From an uncultured Ruminococcus sp. (lineage in GTDB: Bacteria; Bacillota; Clostridia; Oscillospirales; Ruminococcaceae), in contig CANRDT010000018.1 of the NCBI GenBank assembly GCA_947629455.1, positions 1-45,912 of the forward strand: 45,912 bases of DNA, written 5' to 3'. The notes below the pieces were generated by a model that saw only the letters and a list, made by a program, of their open reading frames with translations, did not search any database and was not told where the DNA came from. Below, piece by piece: positions 8,434 through 16,540 of the stretch. Made by a program: the position numbers and the translations under genes. Within the stretch, counting starts at the first letter, position 1. The number at the start of each line of letters is the position of its first letter.

Positions 8434-9106
8434 ATAATAAAAGCTTCCGCAGTTCGGTCGCCGCCGCCAGCATTTTTTCGCCGTTTTCCCTATTCTCCGC
8501 AGAGCGCAGCATACCTTCCCCCGCTCTTTCCAGCCTGTCAGCCTGAACGCAGAGATACTTCCTCCCCTCCGCGGTATTCGGGTCTGCTCTTCCGCCGTAC
8601 AGATAACACAGATCGCAGGGATAGTCCGGCTGTCTGCCTATGTACACAGCCTGCATTACCGAATAGACAAATCTGCCCTCCTCGCAGGCTATTTCTTTTG
8701 TGACTTCAAAACCGTCCTCATAAAGCCGCTTTCTCAGATGATCCCACTTAGTCATAGGCTGAAGCACCAGATTGACCTTGTTTTCCTTTAACCACTCTGC
8801 ACGCCCCACAATTTCCGCGATAAGCTCACCGCCCATACCGGCGATGATAACGTCCGTCACCCCGTCGGGCGCAACCGAATCAAGACCGTCGGACAGAAGT
8901 ATTTCTACCCTGTCCGTAAGTCCTGTTTCCGCAATAGTTTTTCTCGCCGAATTTAGCGGCTTTTCGTTTATATCGCAAGCTACACAGCGGCTGCATATAC
9001 CCTCCGTTACGAGATATGCCGCAAGATGACCGTGATCCGTTCCGACATCGACGGCTTTATCCCCCTTGCAAAGAGCCGCGCACGCAAGCAGCCTGCGATC
9101 GTTCAT
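8432..9106 (-). CDS. trmK: tRNA (adenine(22)-N1)-methyltransferase
   Basis: SAM-dependent Rossmann methyltransferase of about 225 residues, TrmK (YqfN) family, which makes m1A at position 22 in tRNA. The SAM loop is VDVGTDHGHLAAYL near residues 19-32. The acidic ribose-binding strand is CVACDINEKPLNSA. The family catalytic region is DVIIAGMGGELIAEIV, followed by LVLQPMTKWDHLRKRLYEDGF. A GTG six bases upstream (9112) overlaps the stop of the preceding gene, but GGAG with 8-base spacing favours the ATG at 9106. It is coupled to the DUF1858 gene upstream. Here it is not next to a primary sigma factor gene, its usual neighbour in Bacillus. Confidence 0.88.
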   Translation of the reverse strand: MNDRRLLACAALCKGDKAVDVGTDHGHLAAYLVTEGICSRCVACDINEKPLNSARKTIAETGLTDRVEILLSDGLDSVAPDGVTDVIIAGMGGELIAEIVGRAEWLKENKVNLVLQPMTKWDHLRKRLYEDGFEVTKEIACEEGRFVYSVMQAVYIGRQPDYPCDLCYLYGGRADPNTAEGRKYLCVQADRLERAGEGMLRSAENRENGEKMLAAATELRKLLL

Positions 9107-9108
9107 TT

Positions 9109-9321
9109 TCACTTCTCCGAGCCGCTCGTGTGAGCATTGAGCTTGTTTACCATTTCGTTCACATCAACGCCGTGTACTTCGCAAGCCTGTTCGAGCGTTT
9201 CTCCTCTTGACGAGGGGCAGAACAGGCAGTGCATTCCCATTTCGGTAAAATACTGAGCCGTGGTCTGGTCGGCGTCGATTATATCGCCGATGATAGTGTC
9301 CTTTGTTACTTTTATCTTCAT
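9109..9321 (-). CDS. DUF1858 domain protein
   Basis: Small cytoplasmic protein of 70 residues. It begins MKIKVTKDTIIGDIIDADQTTAQYFTEMGMHCLFCPSSRGETLEQACEVHG, the pattern of DUF1858 / ScdA N-terminal-like domains. It has a CxxC (CLFC) and a third cysteine (QAC). Members are thought to be redox or iron-sulphur related, but their function is unproven. AAAGGAGAG lies about 6-8 bases before the ATG at 9321; an in-frame TTG six bases earlier is less likely. Its end overlaps the region of the trmK start, so the two are probably co-transcribed. Confidence 0.82.
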   Translation of the reverse strand: MKIKVTKDTIIGDIIDADQTTAQYFTEMGMHCLFCPSSRGETLEQACEVHGVDVNEMVNKLNAHTSGSEK

Positions 9322-9487
9322 TTTCAACTCTCCTTTAAATTATTGATATGTATTCTTATTCTGTCCCAAAAGCCGCAGTCTATCATAAAAAAGATACTTA
9401 AACGGCAGACATTCGCAGCACTTAGCCTTTGCAGAAAAAAGAGCCGCACAAGGCAGCTCTTAGAAGATTCTTTACAGTTGACCTGTA

Positions 9488-9766
9488 TCAGGCGTCCTGT
9501 TTTAATTTGGCAAAGCACTCGCTGCAATAAACAGGTCTGTCCTCTCTCGGTTTGAAAGGAATGGTAGCCTCTCCTCCACAGGCGGCGCAAGTAGCGGTGT
9601 ACATCTGTCTTTCAGATCTTGATGCGTTCTTTCTTGCATCGCGGCAGGGTTTACATCTCTGCGGCTCGTTGACAAAGCCTTTTTCAGCATAAAACTCCTG
9701 CTCTCCCGCTGTGAAAACAAATTCGTTTCCGCAGTCCTTGCAAACTAATGTCTTGTCTTCATACAT
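9488..9766 (-). CDS. Zinc-ribbon protein with CxxC pairs
   Basis: A 92-residue protein with two zinc-ribbon modules. The first (residues 9-43) has CKDCGNEF followed by CKPC. The second (about 60-85) has CAACGGEA and CSEC with about 17 residues between the CxxC pairs. This matches the small clostridial family of probable zinc-binding proteins (zf-trcl plus CxxC-x17-CxxC modules). The function is not known; nucleic-acid or protein binding is possible. The ribosome site is GAGGTATAGAATT. It stands between the SigH-like gene and the DUF1858 gene on the same strand. Confidence 0.85.
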   Translation of the reverse strand: MYEDKTLVCKDCGNEFVFTAGEQEFYAEKGFVNEPQRCKPCRDARKNASRSERQMYTATCAACGGEATIPFKPREDRPVYCSECFAKLKQDA

Positions 9767-9793
9767 AATTCTATACCTCGCTATATATTTTTT

Positions 9794-9865
9794 TGCCCTG
9801 GTCGGACTTGCACCGACATCTTTGCCTGTTAAAAAACAACGCTCTCCAATTAAGCTACCCGAGCC
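9794..9865 (-). tRNA. Degenerate tRNA-like sequence
   Basis: On the minus strand this about 72-base stretch has a D-arm-like GCTT-AATTGGA-GAGC, a T-arm-like GTCGG-TGCAAGT-CCGAC and acceptor-like ends (GCTCGG / CAGGGC with one mismatch). The anticodon arm is irregular: TTGTT pairs with GGCAA only if the loop has eight bases (TTTTAACA). The 3' acceptor strand is one base short, and the T loop lacks the usual TTC. I read it as a decayed tRNA gene or tRNA remnant rather than a working tRNA, and no amino acid identity can be given. No CCA is encoded. Confidence 0.4.
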
Positions 9866-9879
9866 ATGTTCCGATACGC

Positions 9880-10452
9880 CTATTCAAGCGAATCCTTAAG
9901 CTTGCGTCTGACTCTCTGCATTGCATTATCCACAGCCTTTCGGGAAATATCCAGCTTTTTCGCGATCTGATCGTATGACGCGCCCGAAACATACGCCCTG
10001 AAAACTCTAAGCTCCAGCTGCGAAAGCCGCGATCCTATCACGCTCAGCAGATCGTTGAGTTCCTCGCGCTGCAAAACTATGTTTTCGGGAATATCCGCCG
10101 GATCGTGCGTATCCTCCGCCTGCTCCTGCGGAACGGTCTCCACGCCCGAATTTTGTTTGCGGTAAGCCGAGATCATACGGTTCCTTACGCAGATCATAGC
10201 ATAAGCGGAAAAATCCACTTCCTTTGAGGAATCATATGACTGGACCGCTCCCAGCAGTCCCATAAGCCCCTCCTGCGCCAGATCATCGGGCAGTCCGCCG
10301 GAAAAAGTCATAGCGCGTTTCCTGATGATACCAACATATCTGTTTATCAGTTCCGCCGCGCAGTCGCGGTCGCCGTTTACTGCGGCAGCGACAAGCTCCT
10401 CGTCCGTTCTGTTTTCGGGACGCCGTTCATCGGGGACTATCTTATCGTTCAA
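9880..10452 (-). CDS. SigH-like RNA polymerase sigma factor
   Basis: Sigma-70 family protein of 190 residues, closest in pattern to sporulation sigma factor SigH (sigma-30). Region 2 covers about residues 17-95, with DDLAQEGLMGLLGAVQSYD and FSAYAMICVRNRMISAYRKQ. Region 4 covers about 130-190, ending SYDQIAKKLDISRKAVDNAMQRVRRKLKDSLE, very like the SigH C terminus. SigH directs early stationary-phase or sporulation genes in Bacillus and Clostridium; in non-sporulating relatives its role is unclear. The start appears to be a TTG with GGTGGGG six bases upstream. Its own promoter precedes it. Confidence 0.82.
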   Translation of the reverse strand: MNDKIVPDERRPENRTDEELVAAAVNGDRDCAAELINRYVGIIRKRAMTFSGGLPDDLAQEGLMGLLGAVQSYDSSKEVDFSAYAMICVRNRMISAYRKQNSGVETVPQEQAEDTHDPADIPENIVLQREELNDLLSVIGSRLSQLELRVFRAYVSGASYDQIAKKLDISRKAVDNAMQRVRRKLKDSLE

Positions 10453-10518
10453 AGCAACCCCACCATTCGATCCGGAAAGCTGTTATCCAACTATCAAAAA
10501 CACAATGCCGATACATTA

Positions 10519-10547
10519 ATATTAACACATTCCGCCCTTAAAGTCAA
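10519..10547 (-). promoter_or_regulatory. Promoter for the SigH-like gene
   Basis: On the minus strand, TTGACT (10542-10547) and TAATAT (10519-10524) are separated by 17 bases. The leader to the TTG start is about 60 bases. Confidence 0.55.
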
Positions 10548-10643
10548 GTAAATTACAAATTGAATTAAAGAAATTTGAATATTTTGTATACTCTCACATA
10601 TTTAAAGTCAAAACAATAGTGAAAATGCCCAAGTAGTAAATAT

Positions 10644-10687
10644 AATAAACAAAACAGCGGAAAACTAAGAAATCGTCTTCCGCCGTT
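10644..10687 (-). terminator. Terminator after the fumarase beta gene
   Basis: On the minus strand, AACGGCGGAA pairs with TTCCGCTGTT (9 of 10 positions), and TTTGTTTATT follows. It lies 11 bases past the stop codon. Confidence 0.65.
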
Positions 10688-10697
10688 GTCAACAATA

Positions 10698-11255
10698 TTA
10701 CATTTCAGCGTATTCCGCCCGTCCCTGTGAGAAAATATCGCCGCCGTGACAGTCGTTGGCAACTATCAGCGGAAAATCCCTCACGAACAGTCTTTTTACC
10801 GATTCGCAGCCGAGATCTTCAAAAGCGATGACCTCGCAGGACTCGATACAATTGCAGGCAAGCGCGCCTGCTCCGCCGACTGCGCACAGGTAGACCGCTC
10901 CGTTGCGGACGATAGCGCCGCGCACCTCCTCGGAACGTTCGCCCTTTCCTATCATACCGCCAAGTCCCAGATCGAGCAGCTTAGGGGCGAACCTGTCCAT
11001 TCTGCCGGAGGTCGTCGGACCGCACGAGCCGATCGGTTTTCCCTCGGGCGCAGGAGTAGGTCCTGCGTAATATATCACTGCGTTCTTTATGTCGAACGGC
11101 AGCTCGCCGCCCTCGTCCAGAATCGCCATAAAACGCTTATGCGCGGCATCTCTGGCGGTATATACCGTACCCGTCAGCAGTATCTTATCGCCGCAGTGCA
11201 GGGTATCGGCGCAGCTTTTGAGCTCTTCGGCGTTTATATGCCTTATCTGCGGCAT
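10698..11255 (-). CDS. Class I fumarate hydratase beta subunit
   Basis: A 185-residue protein of the Fe-S hydro-lyase beta-subunit family (C-terminal half of class I fumarases and L-tartrate dehydratases). These enzymes interconvert fumarate and malate, with the cluster carried by the alpha subunit. Family marks are LLTGTVYTARDAAHKR (about 27-42), YYAGPTPAPEGKPIGSCGPTTSGRMD (about 62-87), GLGGMIGKGE and AVGGAGAL. The ATG overlaps the stop of the DivIVA-like gene by one base. No alpha subunit gene lies in this window, and the upstream neighbour is unrelated, so the partner must be encoded elsewhere. Confidence 0.9.
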   Translation of the reverse strand: MPQIRHINAEELKSCADTLHCGDKILLTGTVYTARDAAHKRFMAILDEGGELPFDIKNAVIYYAGPTPAPEGKPIGSCGPTTSGRMDRFAPKLLDLGLGGMIGKGERSEEVRGAIVRNGAVYLCAVGGAGALACNCIESCEVIAFEDLGCESVKRLFVRDFPLIVANDCHGGDIFSQGRAEYAEM

Positions 11256-12142
11256 TACTTGGCGTCCTCAACAAGAGCAAGACCGTCATCGATCAGATCT
11301 CTTGCAGTATTGGCTGAACCGATAGTCGCGCCGTACAGATCATTAAGCGTAGTAATAAGCTGCTGAACGGTATCGCTGAGGTCGGTGAACTCGTTCTTGA
11401 CGGAAGATCTGAGATCGGCAGACTTGGCGCGTATGATACCTGCCTCGTTGGTAGCGTCGGAAATAAGTTTTGCAGCCTTTGCCTCCGCATCGGAAGTTAC
11501 CTGATCCGCATTTGCCTTTGCAGCCGCGATCATAGCGTCCGAGCTTGTCTTTGCAGTCTGGAGAGTCGTATTCGCCTCATTCTGAGCGTCGGTAACAAGC
11601 TTTTCAGCCTGAGTATTCGCATCGTCAAGTATCTGAGTCTGGAGCTGTGCAGCCTCGTCCTCCATCTGCTTGGCAGCTTTCTTAGCCTCTGCAACTACCT
11701 TGTTCGCAGTATTCTGCGCCTCGATAAACACACTGCCCAGATCGAATGCCGGAGTAGCAGCCGAGCCTGCATTTGATTCCGCAGCCGCAAGCTTTTCGTT
11801 GAGCTCTTCTATCTCGCCCTTCTGCTTTTCGATCTCCGCGTCTTTATCGGCGATCTGCTGTTCATAGTCGGCGATCTGCACTTTCATGGTATCCGTAGAC
11901 GCCATCAGTTCAGCGACCTTGTTCTTCGCGTCCTCAAGTTTCTTCTCGTATTCTTCTTTGCCGTCAAATTCGCCCTGAGCCGAACCGCCGGTTTTTTCAA
12001 GGCGTTCAATAGTTTCTTCCTGATCCTTTACCTGCGCTTCAAGATTATAGATCTTTGAGTTCAGTTCGTCTACATAAGCGAGAACGTCCTGCTTGTCAAA
12101 TCCGCCCACACGGACCGTTCTTAAATATCCATTGCTTGCCAT
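11255..12142 (-). CDS. DivIVA-like coiled-coil protein
   Basis: A 295-residue protein. The N-terminal motif VRVGGFDKQDVLAYVDELNSKIYNLE (about 10-35) is the DivIVA/GpsB-type membrane-binding head. Coiled coil follows to about residue 120, then a long Ala-rich helix with repeated AEAKKAA, DAQNEA and DAEAKAA heptads to about 240. DivIVA proteins mark curved membrane and help place the septum or guide polar growth. This one sits directly downstream of ftsZ. It is more Ala-rich than Bacillus DivIVA, and part of the C-terminal region also resembles Ala-rich apolipoprotein-like helices. It has its own promoter and the ribosome site GGAGGTATGAAACG. Confidence 0.8.
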   Translation of the reverse strand: MASNGYLRTVRVGGFDKQDVLAYVDELNSKIYNLEAQVKDQEETIERLEKTGGSAQGEFDGKEEYEKKLEDAKNKVAELMASTDTMKVQIADYEQQIADKDAEIEKQKGEIEELNEKLAAAESNAGSAATPAFDLGSVFIEAQNTANKVVAEAKKAAKQMEDEAAQLQTQILDDANTQAEKLVTDAQNEANTTLQTAKTSSDAMIAAAKANADQVTSDAEAKAAKLISDATNEAGIIRAKSADLRSSVKNEFTDLSDTVQQLITTLNDLYGATIGSANTARDLIDDGLALVEDAK

Positions 12143-12191
12143 CGTTTCATACCTCCAGAAAATTCATTATCGCAAAAAAATCTTCATTAAT

Positions 12192-12220
12192 ATTATACTA
12201 TATTTCAAAATATTTTTCAA
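12192..12220 (-). promoter_or_regulatory. Promoter for the DivIVA-like gene
   Basis: On the minus strand, TTGAAA (12215-12220) and a perfect TATAAT (12192-12197) lie 17 bases apart, with a leader of about 45 bases. Confidence 0.75.
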
Positions 12221-12363
12221 CCGCTTTAAATGGATTCAAAAAAATTTATATACATTCACCAAATATTTTCAAATAATTTATACATTTTGACAACAAACAA
12301 GCAAGCGGCATAACGCAGGCACAGGGACGAAAAAACACTTCGTCCCTGAATACCGCGCCAATA

Positions 12364-13497
12364 TCACTTCGTTTTAAAGATGTTAAAAATATCGTCGTAA
12401 TAATCGGGATTGCCTGCCGCTTTCACGCCGGCTTTATGCATAGCCTCCGCATCGGCTTTGGCGTCTGCCTCTGCGGACGGTTTAAAAGCCGCCGAAAACG
12501 CAGCTCTGTTCTGAGCCTTATCATCGCCTTTTCCCTTGCCGTCAAAATCAGCCGCAATGACGGTAACGAACACTTCGTCGTTTGCGTCGGGATCGTAGCC
12601 GTTGCCGAAGATGATCTCCGCGTCCTCGTCTACCACCTGAGTGATAGCGTTTGTCAGCTCGTCTATCTCGTCCACCACGATATCCTCGCTCATTGTGATA
12701 TTTACAAGCAGTCTCTTCGCTCCCGTGATAGAAGTCTCGAGCAGATCGCTCGAAACGACCTGTGCCACGACGTCCTTGACCTTTTCCTTGCCCGTGCCGT
12801 GACCCTTTGCCATATGAGCGAGTCCCGCGTTCTTGATGATCGTGGTAATATCCGCAAAGTCAACGTTTATCTCGTCGTGTCTTGTGATGATCTCGGCTAT
12901 GGAGATAACGTCGTTTTTAAGTACTTCGTCAGCCTTGGCATACGACTGGCGCATAGTCAGCTTCTGATTCTGTTCGCCGGCAAGCAGGTTCTGATTGGGA
13001 ATGACGATCAGCGCGTCGACATTTGTGAGCAGCGCGGCGATACCCTTTTCCGCCTTCTCCATTTTCTTGGGACCTTCAAACTTGAAAGGCTTTGTAACGA
13101 CAGCCACGGTAAGCTTATCCATTTCCTGAGCGATCTCAGCCACTACAGGAGCCGCGCCCGTGCCCGTTCCGCCGCCCATACCTGCGGTAATAAACACCAT
13201 ATCGGCGTCCTTTATAACGTCGGCGATCTCTTCTCTGCTCTCCTGAGCGGAAGCCTCGCCTATCTCGGGCTTTGCTCCTGCTCCCAGACCGTGAGTAAGC
13301 TTTGCGCCTATCTGGATCTTCTCGGTCGCCTTTGAGCTCTTCAGTGCCTGAATGTCGGTATTGATAGCGATATAATCCACATTTCCGGTGATACCCTCGC
13401 TGGCAATACAGTTGAGCGCGTTTCCGCCGCCGCCGCCGACACCGATGACCTTGATCCTTGCGCCTTCGATCGGCGCTTCTACATACTCGTATGACAT
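12364..13497 (-). CDS. ftsZ: Cell division protein FtsZ
   Basis: Tubulin-like GTPase that forms the division ring. From the ATG at 13497 it has 377 residues. Visible marks are IKVIGVGGGGGNALN (about 12-26), the tubulin signature GGGTGTGAAP (about 101-110) and the T7 catalytic loop NVDFADI (about 205-211). After the globular core (ending near residue 315) there is a short Ala/Asp/Lys-rich linker, then the tail NPDYYDDIFNIFKTK. That tail occupies the place of the FtsA/SepF/ZipA-binding peptide but lacks the usual IP.FLR pattern. AGGAGG sits 9 bases before ATG 13497; longer in-frame starts would run through this ribosome site. It has its own promoter as well as any read-through from the dcw operon. 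Confidence 0.97.
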   Translation of the reverse strand: MSYEYVEAPIEGARIKVIGVGGGGGNALNCIASEGITGNVDYIAINTDIQALKSSKATEKIQIGAKLTHGLGAGAKPEIGEASAQESREEIADVIKDADMVFITAGMGGGTGTGAAPVVAEIAQEMDKLTVAVVTKPFKFEGPKKMEKAEKGIAALLTNVDALIVIPNQNLLAGEQNQKLTMRQSYAKADEVLKNDVISIAEIITRHDEINVDFADITTIIKNAGLAHMAKGHGTGKEKVKDVVAQVVSSDLLETSITGAKRLLVNITMSEDIVVDEIDELTNAITQVVDEDAEIIFGNGYDPDANDEVFVTVIAADFDGKGKGDDKAQNRAAFSAAFKPSAEADAKADAEAMHKAGVKAAGNPDYYDDIFNIFKTK

Positions 13498-13620
13498 AAT
13501 TTGCATCCTCCTAATCATATATAGCGTATGATCCGTAATTTTTACATCAGAATATCAGATTTTTCCGTCATTATTCCGGCAAACAGCCGCAAAAACCCCT
13601 GAAAACATAAATATATACTT

Positions 13621-13649
13621 ATAATAACATAAATCGGCGCAAATGTAAA
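13621..13649 (-). promoter_or_regulatory. Promoter for ftsZ
   Basis: On the minus strand, TTTACA (13644-13649) and TATTAT (13621-13626) are 17 bases apart. The leader is about 115 bases, long for this window. Confidence 0.65.
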
Positions 13650-13736
13650 GCGAGTTAATTAACGCTTTAAAAATTTTTAATTAACAAATTTTAAACGCTG
13701 CGAATATTTTGTCATTTCCGCCGCAGAATAAGCATT

Positions 13737-14714
13737 TTAAAGTGTATTATCGTTCCAGCCGTCATATGTAACGCCGCTGTCGCCGCCGCTGTTGTCGGTC
13801 AGATCATCGCCGCTCTCAGCGCTTTCACCCGAGGACGTTTCGCCAAAGACATCGCCAGACACGTCCTGTTCATCGGGCAGGCTGACATCAAGATCGTTCA
13901 CTCTCCGCGGGATACCCGAAATACCGCTGCTTGCGCCGTTATAACGCAGTGTGCCGACATACTCGTCGGAAAGTCTTTCATCTATCACCGCTTTTATCTG
14001 TCTGAGCTTTACGTCCATATCCACCGAGCTGCCGATACAGATGTCTATGCGGTCGTCGTAGTTGAGAATAATATCCGTGCGGTCGGTAAGGTCTATGACC
14101 TTTATTTCTTTGAGATCAAGATCTTTTATACATTCAAGCAGCTTCATAAGTATCTCCGGCTTTAACTGATCCTCCGACCCCAGCTTTTCTCCGGCTTTTC
14201 TGCTTTCCATTTTCAGCTCGAAGCCCTTTACCAAAGGCAGATCCTTGTCATGCTCCGCATTTTCCGTTTCAAGCAAACGTCCCGACTCGGACAGCAGATA
14301 ATATTTGCCGTTATATTCTATATCCGCCGCTTTCACCGCCTCGGTAACGGTTATGTCAAGCGCGTAGGGATATTTTTTCTTTACGCTCACCGAATCTATA
14401 TACACCAGATTATCGAGCAGACGCTTTTCGATCACATCGGTATCTGTGCGGATAAGATTCATTTTATCGGTAATGCCGCCCACCGCGTAGATCTGGTTCT
14501 GCGTATAGAGCGTCACGCCGTTTATGTTGACCGTTCTCACGTTAAAAAAGAAAGTCATACACAATATCATTACAAGTACCGCGACAAGCACCACGGCTAT
14601 GGCGTAATAATTATTGAGATTACTTCTTCTTCTGCGCCTGTCAAGCTTTACCCTGCGCCCGTTTATGAGCTTATATTCTTCGCTGGCTTGCTGACTTTTT
14701 ATAACATCTCTCAT
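13737..14714 (-). CDS. ftsQ: Cell division protein FtsQ/DivIB
   Basis: Bitopic divisome protein of 325 residues from the ATG at 14714. A basic cytoplasmic segment (KLDRRRRR) precedes one membrane helix at about residues 38-58. The POTRA domain follows (VRTVNINGVTLYTQNQIYAVGGI, about 59-128), then the FtsQ/DivIB beta domain to about residue 280. The C terminus is an acidic Ser/Asp/Gly-rich tail of about 55 residues. FtsQ links FtsB/FtsL and the septal synthase. An upstream in-frame extension would run into a MITE-like repeat, and GGTTGGAG fits the ATG used here. It lies between murA and ftsZ, the usual place. Confidence 0.88.
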   Translation of the reverse strand: MRDVIKSQQASEEYKLINGRRVKLDRRRRRSNLNNYYAIAVVLVAVLVMILCMTFFFNVRTVNINGVTLYTQNQIYAVGGITDKMNLIRTDTDVIEKRLLDNLVYIDSVSVKKKYPYALDITVTEAVKAADIEYNGKYYLLSESGRLLETENAEHDKDLPLVKGFELKMESRKAGEKLGSEDQLKPEILMKLLECIKDLDLKEIKVIDLTDRTDIILNYDDRIDICIGSSVDMDVKLRQIKAVIDERLSDEYVGTLRYNGASSGISGIPRRVNDLDVSLPDEQDVSGDVFGETSSGESAESGDDLTDNSGGDSGVTYDGWNDNTL

Positions 14715-14736
14715 TTTAATTGCTCCAACCTGGTTT

Positions 14737-14948
14737 TTACGGATTTTACCTCTATTACAAAATTGATCTTCTGAAACAAGAGTTTTAGACAAGAAACAAG
14801 AAAAAAATTGCAAAGCGGACTAATATTTTAATTTAAAATATGCGCCGCAGGCGCTCCTTGTCTTACCTCTTACTTCTTACCTCTTATCTCTTACTTCTAA
14901 AAGCGCCGCGTTCTGACTTCTTAGGAAATCAAATATTGATTTCCGTGT
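14737..14948 (-). repeat. MITE-like element, copy B
   Basis: Inverted copy between murA and ftsQ. It has ACGGATTTTACC and AATTGATC at one end, the CCTTGTCTTACCTCTTACTTC interior, and GATTTCCGTGT at the other end. It is slightly longer than the other copies because of an extra CTTAC-type unit and a longer end. No clear flanking duplication is seen. Confidence 0.75.
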
Positions 14949-14964
14949 GCCGACAGGCAGCAGA

Positions 14965-16224
14965 TCAGACGCTCTCGCGCTTTATCTTAGCTCCCACGGA
15001 GGAAAGCTGCTTTTCTATTTCCTCATATCCTCGGTCGATAAGTTTTACGTTTGACAAATTGGTCTCTCCCTCGGCTGCCAGCGCCGCGATCACCAGAGCC
15101 GCGCCGCCGCGCAGATCAGTCGCAATAACGTTTGCCCCGTACAGCCTGCCGACTCCCTCAACGACCGCCACTTTTCCCTCCGCCTTGACGTCCGCGCCCA
15201 TACGCACAAGTTCGTCCACATGGCGATAGCGGTTCTCAAAAATATTCTCCACTATCACGCTTGTTCCGTGCGCCTTTGTCAGCGCAGCCATAACTATTGC
15301 CTGAGCGTCGGTGGGAAATCCCGGATACGGCATAGTCCTTATCGTCCTGACGGCTTTCAGAGGTCTTTTTGCTGAAAGAAATATCCTGTCCTCATATGCA
15401 AATACCGTGCAGCCCATCTGCTCGAAAACGGGAATGACCGCGTCTACATCACGCGCTCTTGCGTCCGTGAGAGTGATCTCTCCGCCTGTTATCGCAGCCG
15501 CGCTCATAAGTGTGCAAACCGCGATCCTGTCGGGCATTACCCGATATTCGCACCCGTGCAGCCCTCTTACTCCGGTAATATATATCGTGCTGCTGCCGTG
15601 ACCGCTTATCCGCGCTCCGCAGCAGTTAAGAAAATTTCCCAGATCGGCTATCTCGGGTTCTCTTGCGGCATTGTATATGACCGTATCTCCCTTTGCAAGG
15701 CAGGCGGCAAGCATAATGTTTTCCGTCGCTCCCACAGACGGGAATGAAAGACTTATCTTAGCGCCCTTCAATCCTTTCGGGCAGGTGCAGCGCAGCACGC
15801 CGTGTTCCTCTTTTATGGAAACTCCCATCTGCCGCAGCGCGGCGATATGCATATCTATAGGTCTCGGACCAAGCTCACAGCCGCCGGGAAACGAAAGCGA
15901 ACATTCGCCGAGCCTGCCGAGTATCGCCCCGAGGAATACGATCGAGGAACGCATTTCCCTCATAAGCTCATCGGGGACGCAGTAACCTGAAATGCTGCGT
16001 GCGTTCACCTCGACCGTGTTGCCGCGGTTTGAACATCGGCAGCCCAGACAGGTGAGTATCCGACAAGCAGCATAAACGTCCGAAAGTCTGGGACAGTTAT
16101 GTAAAACGATCTCGCCGTCCGCCAGTGCGCAGGCTGCAAGCAGCGGCAGCGCGCTGTTTTTCGCTCCCTGGATATGTATCTCGCCGCCGATGCGGTTTTC
16201 CCCCTCGATCACCAGCTTCTGCAT
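14965..16224 (-). CDS. murA: UDP-N-acetylglucosamine 1-carboxyvinyltransferase
   Basis: First committed enzyme of peptidoglycan synthesis; it transfers enolpyruvate from PEP to UDP-GlcNAc in the cytoplasm. The 419 residues match the family length. K22-N23 lies in IQGAKNSALPLLAA. The catalytic loop carries C116 in FPGGCELGPRPIDMH, the fosfomycin-sensitive cysteine form. The conserved PGFPTDAQA and ENRYRHVDELVRMGAD lie around residues 305-350. The ribosome site AGGGGAGAGATCTT fits. It is placed inside the dcw cluster between the unknown bitopic protein gene and ftsQ. Confidence 0.97.
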   Translation of the reverse strand: MQKLVIEGENRIGGEIHIQGAKNSALPLLAACALADGEIVLHNCPRLSDVYAACRILTCLGCRCSNRGNTVEVNARSISGYCVPDELMREMRSSIVFLGAILGRLGECSLSFPGGCELGPRPIDMHIAALRQMGVSIKEEHGVLRCTCPKGLKGAKISLSFPSVGATENIMLAACLAKGDTVIYNAAREPEIADLGNFLNCCGARISGHGSSTIYITGVRGLHGCEYRVMPDRIAVCTLMSAAAITGGEITLTDARARDVDAVIPVFEQMGCTVFAYEDRIFLSAKRPLKAVRTIRTMPYPGFPTDAQAIVMAALTKAHGTSVIVENIFENRYRHVDELVRMGADVKAEGKVAVVEGVGRLYGANVIATDLRGGAALVIAALAAEGETNLSNVKLIDRGYEEIEKQLSSVGAKIKRESV

Positions 16225-16359
16225 AAGATCTCTCCCCTTTTCAAAGAAATTCCGCCATTTTGGTACGCGCCGCGGCGGTTTCCTTGATATACTATGCAGA
16301 ATCTTCTCTTACGGTTACGAGGCTCTCGGCTTTTGCGGCAAAGAAACGGTCAGTCCTCC

Positions 16360-16540
16360 CACAGAGATCAATTTTTACAAAATTAATCTCTTGAAACAAG
16401 AAGCAATAAATAATTTGCAAAGCGGAATAATAAATATTCGCCGAAGGCGTACTTCTTATCTCTTACTTCTTACCTCTTATCTCTTACTTCTAAAAGCGCC
16501 GCGTTCTGACTTTACGGAAATCAAAAATTGATTTCCGTGT
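16360..16540 (-). repeat. MITE-like element, copy C, with 9-bp flanking repeat
   Basis: The element of about 181 bp is flanked by a perfect 9-bp direct repeat, CAGTCCTCC, at 16351-16359 and 16541-16549. The inverted ends are CACAGAGATCAATTTTT on the left and the complement of ACACGGAAATCAATTTTT on the right. The right flanking copy is the last coding triplets of the gene ending at 16540, so the insertion point was at the very end of that gene. This is good evidence that the family moves by transposition. Confidence 0.85.

Noticed and set aside
14715-14813. Longer N-terminal version of FtsQ
   Set aside because: The extra codons lie in MITE-like copy B, and a ribosome site fits the ATG at 14714.
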